A stretch of 46,528 bases of DNA from a bacterium (GTDB taxonomy: Bacteria > Methylomirabilota > Methylomirabilia > Methylomirabilales > 2-02-FULL-66-22), in assembly GCA_029580855.1 (NCBI GenBank), contig JAKPQH010000251.1, positions 1 through 46,528 on the forward strand, written 5' to 3'. Numbering within the stretch: position 1 is the first letter of the stretch; each line of letters starts with the position of its first letter. The translations under genes and the position numbers were made by a program. Of the stretch, positions 44,650 to 46,528 are shown piece by piece. Under the pieces are notes generated by a model that was not told where the DNA came from, searched no databases, and worked only from the letters and a program-made list of their open reading frames with translations.

Positions 44650-45999
44650 ATGAACCTGCACCGCAAATTACTCAAACGAGCCGAAGAGAAGCGCCCCATC
44701 CGCGTCGGCCTCATCGGGGCCGGGAAGTTCGGGACTATGTTCTTGGCGCAGGCCAGAATGACCCCCGGGATCCATGTCCTCGGGATCGCGGATCTGAACG
44801 TCGAGCGTGTACGGGAGGCCTGCCGCCGGACCGGGTGGCCGGCCGAGCAGTTCACGGCTCCGTCCTTTGCCTCGGCGTTGAAGACCGGAGGAACCCACAT
44901 CACCGACGATGCCAAAGCCATGGTCAGGGCCGGCGGACTGGATGTGGTCATCGAAGCGACCGGGATCCCTCAGGCCGGCATCAAGCACGCTCTGGCGGGT
45001 ATCGCGAACAAACGACACCTCATCATGGTCTGCGTCGAGGCGGACGCCCTTGCGGGACCCCTTCTGGCCAGGAAGGCTCAGGAGGCCGGCGTGGTGTACT
45101 CTCTGGCGTATGGGGATCAGCCGGCCATCATCTGTGAATTGGTGGATTGGGCACGGACGTGCGGCTTTCCGGTGGTCTGCGCGGGGAAGGGGACACGTTA
45201 CCACCCGGCATTCCACGAGTCGACGCCGGAAACGGTCTGGCAGCATTTCGGCTGGAGCGAGGAGACCGCGAAGAAAGCCGGCGCGAACCCCAAGATGTTC
45301 AACTCCTTCATCGATGGGACCAAGTCCGGTATCGAAATGGCAGCGGTGTGCAACGCCACGGGCCTCGTCCCGCCGCCCGACGGGCTCGGCTTTCCACCGG
45401 TGCCCGCGGCCGAGATCGCCAAGGTCCTCAAGCCCAAGACCGACGGGGGAGCGTTGCCCTACAAGGGAACGGTCGAAGTCATCTCCAGCCTGAACCGCGA
45501 CATGACCCCGGTGCCCCACCACCTGCAGATGGGTGTGTACGTGACGTACGAGGCCCCGAGCGAGTACACGCAGCGTTGTTTCAACGAGTACTGGCTACTG
45601 CCGGACGAGACCGGGAAATACGCGGGCCTCTATCGGCCGCTCCATATGATCGGCCTGGAGCTTGGGATCAGCGTGGCCTCGATTGTGCTGCGTGGGGAAC
45701 CGACCGGCTGCCCGATGGGCTGGCACGCCGATGTCGTGGCGACGGCAAAGCGCGACCTTCAGCCCGGGGAGATTCTGGACGGCGAGGGCGGGTACATGGT
45801 GTGGGGAAAGATCTTGCCGTCCGCCACATCCCTGACGAAAAAGGCCCTGCCCCTGGGGTTGGCCCACATGAAGCTGGTCCGCCCGGTGGCCAAGGGCCAA
45901 CTCGTCACGTGGGCCGACGTCGAGGTGGACCCCAAAGATCCCACCATCGCCGTCCGACGAGAAATGGAGCAGGTCTTCGCGCCTACGGTCACCGCATGA
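44650..45999 (+). CDS. Homoserine-dehydrogenase-like NAD(P) oxidoreductase with C-terminal SAF domain
   Basis: 449 residues. The N-terminal Rossmann fold has GLIGAGKFGT (residues 20-29) and acidic GIADLNVERV. The middle resembles homoserine dehydrogenases (VVIEATGIPQAGIKHAL, LIMVCVEADALAGPLLA). The last 70-80 residues are an SAF domain (AKRDLQPGEILDGEGGYMVW, then PVAKGQLVTWADVEVD), as found in sialic-acid synthase, altronate dehydratase and FlgA. Proteins of this architecture occur in clusters for unusual sugar or branched-acid use, but their reaction is not settled. ATG 44650 follows GGAGGAC-type sequence. It is transcribed after the GntR gene. Confidence 0.88.
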   Translation: MNLHRKLLKRAEEKRPIRVGLIGAGKFGTMFLAQARMTPGIHVLGIADLNVERVREACRRTGWPAEQFTAPSFASALKTGGTHITDDAKAMVRAGGLDVVIEATGIPQAGIKHALAGIANKRHLIMVCVEADALAGPLLARKAQEAGVVYSLAYGDQPAIICELVDWARTCGFPVVCAGKGTRYHPAFHESTPETVWQHFGWSEETAKKAGANPKMFNSFIDGTKSGIEMAAVCNATGLVPPPDGLGFPPVPAAEIAKVLKPKTDGGALPYKGTVEVISSLNRDMTPVPHHLQMGVYVTYEAPSEYTQRCFNEYWLLPDETGKYAGLYRPLHMIGLELGISVASIVLRGEPTGCPMGWHADVVATAKRDLQPGEILDGEGGYMVWGKILPSATSLTKKALPLGLAHMKLVRPVAKGQLVTWADVEVDPKDPTIAVRREMEQVFAPTVTA

Positions 46000-46110
46000 G
46001 ACATCTGCCCGGAATTGAGTCTGGCCGGCGACGGCGCGCGCCATGAGCGAGCGCCCGTCCGTACCGGGCGTGGCGCCGCCGGCACTCGAAGGCTCTGCAC
46101 GGCGCGCCTC

Positions 46111-46212
46111 AGCGAGCGCAAGGAGTGGCCCTTTTGTTTCGCGCTTCTCACGCCTGCGTGTCTGCTGTTTGCCGTTTTCGTCGCCTATCCGTTCTGCCGC
46201 GGCATCTGGTGA
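46111..46212 (+). pseudogene. MalF-type ABC sugar permease, N-terminal fragment
   Basis: The frame ending at TGA 46210-46212 reads KEWPFCFALLTPACLLFAVF then VAYPFCRGIW. This is the first transmembrane helix and loop of MalF/UgpA-like permeases (LLLPALLLLLLFVAYP-x4-IW). The gene stops there and the remaining about 250 residues are missing. The next bases join a MalG-type C-terminus. Confidence 0.65.
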
Positions 46213-46240
46213 GAGCGCTGGTCATCGCGCTCTTTCGCGG

Positions 46241-46528
46241 CCTACTCGCCGCATCGTCTTCCCGGTGGCGATGCCTGGCATTCTCTCGGCCGCTATTTTC
46301 GCCTTCACCAACGCGTGGAACGAGTTCATCTATGCCCTGGTGTTTCTCTCCAGCGCGCCCAGCAAAACGGTCCCCGTGGGCGTGGTGAGCGAGCTGGTCC
46401 GCGGGGACACGTTCTTCTGGGGTCCGCTTATGGCCGGGGCGCTGCTGGGCTCGGTGCCCGTGGCTTTCATCTACTCGTTTTTCGTCGAGAACTACGTCAG
46501 CGCCATGACGGGGGCGGTGAAGGGGTAG
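46241..46528 (+). pseudogene. MalG-type ABC sugar permease, C-terminal fragment
   Basis: Reading RRIVFPVAMPGILSAAIFAF, TNAWNEFIYALVFLSS, FFWGPLMAGALLGSVP and FFVENYVSAMTGAVKG. This is the last third of a MalG/UgpE permease, from just after the EAA loop (normally ending -L-x-R-I-x-L-P) to the natural C-terminus at 46526-46528. The EAA loop and everything before are absent. An open frame begins at 46043, but its first part is the malF fragment in a wrong frame. One internal deletion between malF and malG explains both pieces. Confidence 0.75.

Overview
The window is GC-rich, gene-dense bacterial chromosome with no rRNA, tRNA, CRISPR array or intact prophage. Gene content and order (ileS-lspA-rluD; pyrR-pyrB-pyrC-pyrK-pyrD; rqcH; a TPP-riboswitch thi operon; DUF1537, GntR and TRAP catabolic genes) suggest an uncultivated, soil or groundwater type Gram-negative lineage. 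Methylomirabilota (NC10/Rokubacteria) or a deltaproteobacterial relative would fit. This placement is inferred from gene style, not from a marker gene.

Layout. 1-5.8 kb: a transposase tail, an EamA exporter, ileS, lspA and an rluD broken by one amber codon. 5.8-16 kb, mostly minus strand: a hybrid histidine kinase, a cold-shock protein, a uvrB operon (LysM protein, uvrB, IPT/PD40 protein), an HNH nuclease, a Ppx/GppA phosphatase and rqcH. 16.1-20.2 kb, plus strand: a P-loop kinase coupled to KDPG aldolase, then a promoter, TPP riboswitch and terminator leading into Nudix-thiS-thiG-thiE. 20.4-22.1 kb: a YacP-like NYN protein and threonine aldolase. 22.1-23.3 kb: a decayed toxin-antitoxin-like pair between short-word repeat arrays. 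23.4-26.1 kb, minus: pyrF-pyrE-rarA. 26.4-29.2 kb: a secreted TPR protein and a membrane spermidine-synthase-like protein. 29.2-35.1 kb: a broken GxxExxY gene, then an attenuated pyrimidine operon pyrR-pyrB-pyrC-(carB scrap)-pyrK-pyrD. 35.1-40.1 kb: VKOR, cupin, aminotransferase, ACT-malic enzyme, VOC protein and endonuclease III. 40.2-46.5 kb: a catabolic island (DUF1537 kinase, MDR dehydrogenase, GntR regulator, SAF oxidoreductase) mixed with truncated TRAP and ABC transporter remnants.

The most unusual signal is not a gene. Many gene boundaries carry arrays of 7-, 8- or 9-nt degenerate tandem words (for example GGCAAYTN, GCTGAYN, CRCAGATTN), usually arranged as inverted pairs able to form long hairpins. 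They supply stop codons (lspA, thiE), abut start codons, and occur in frame inside thiE, pyrK and pyrD. A second family, about 150-170 bp palindromes with GCYCAAAAAGGYCC-like ends, occurs three times. One copy lies exactly where carA-carB would be expected and directly abuts an apparent scrap of the carB C-terminus.
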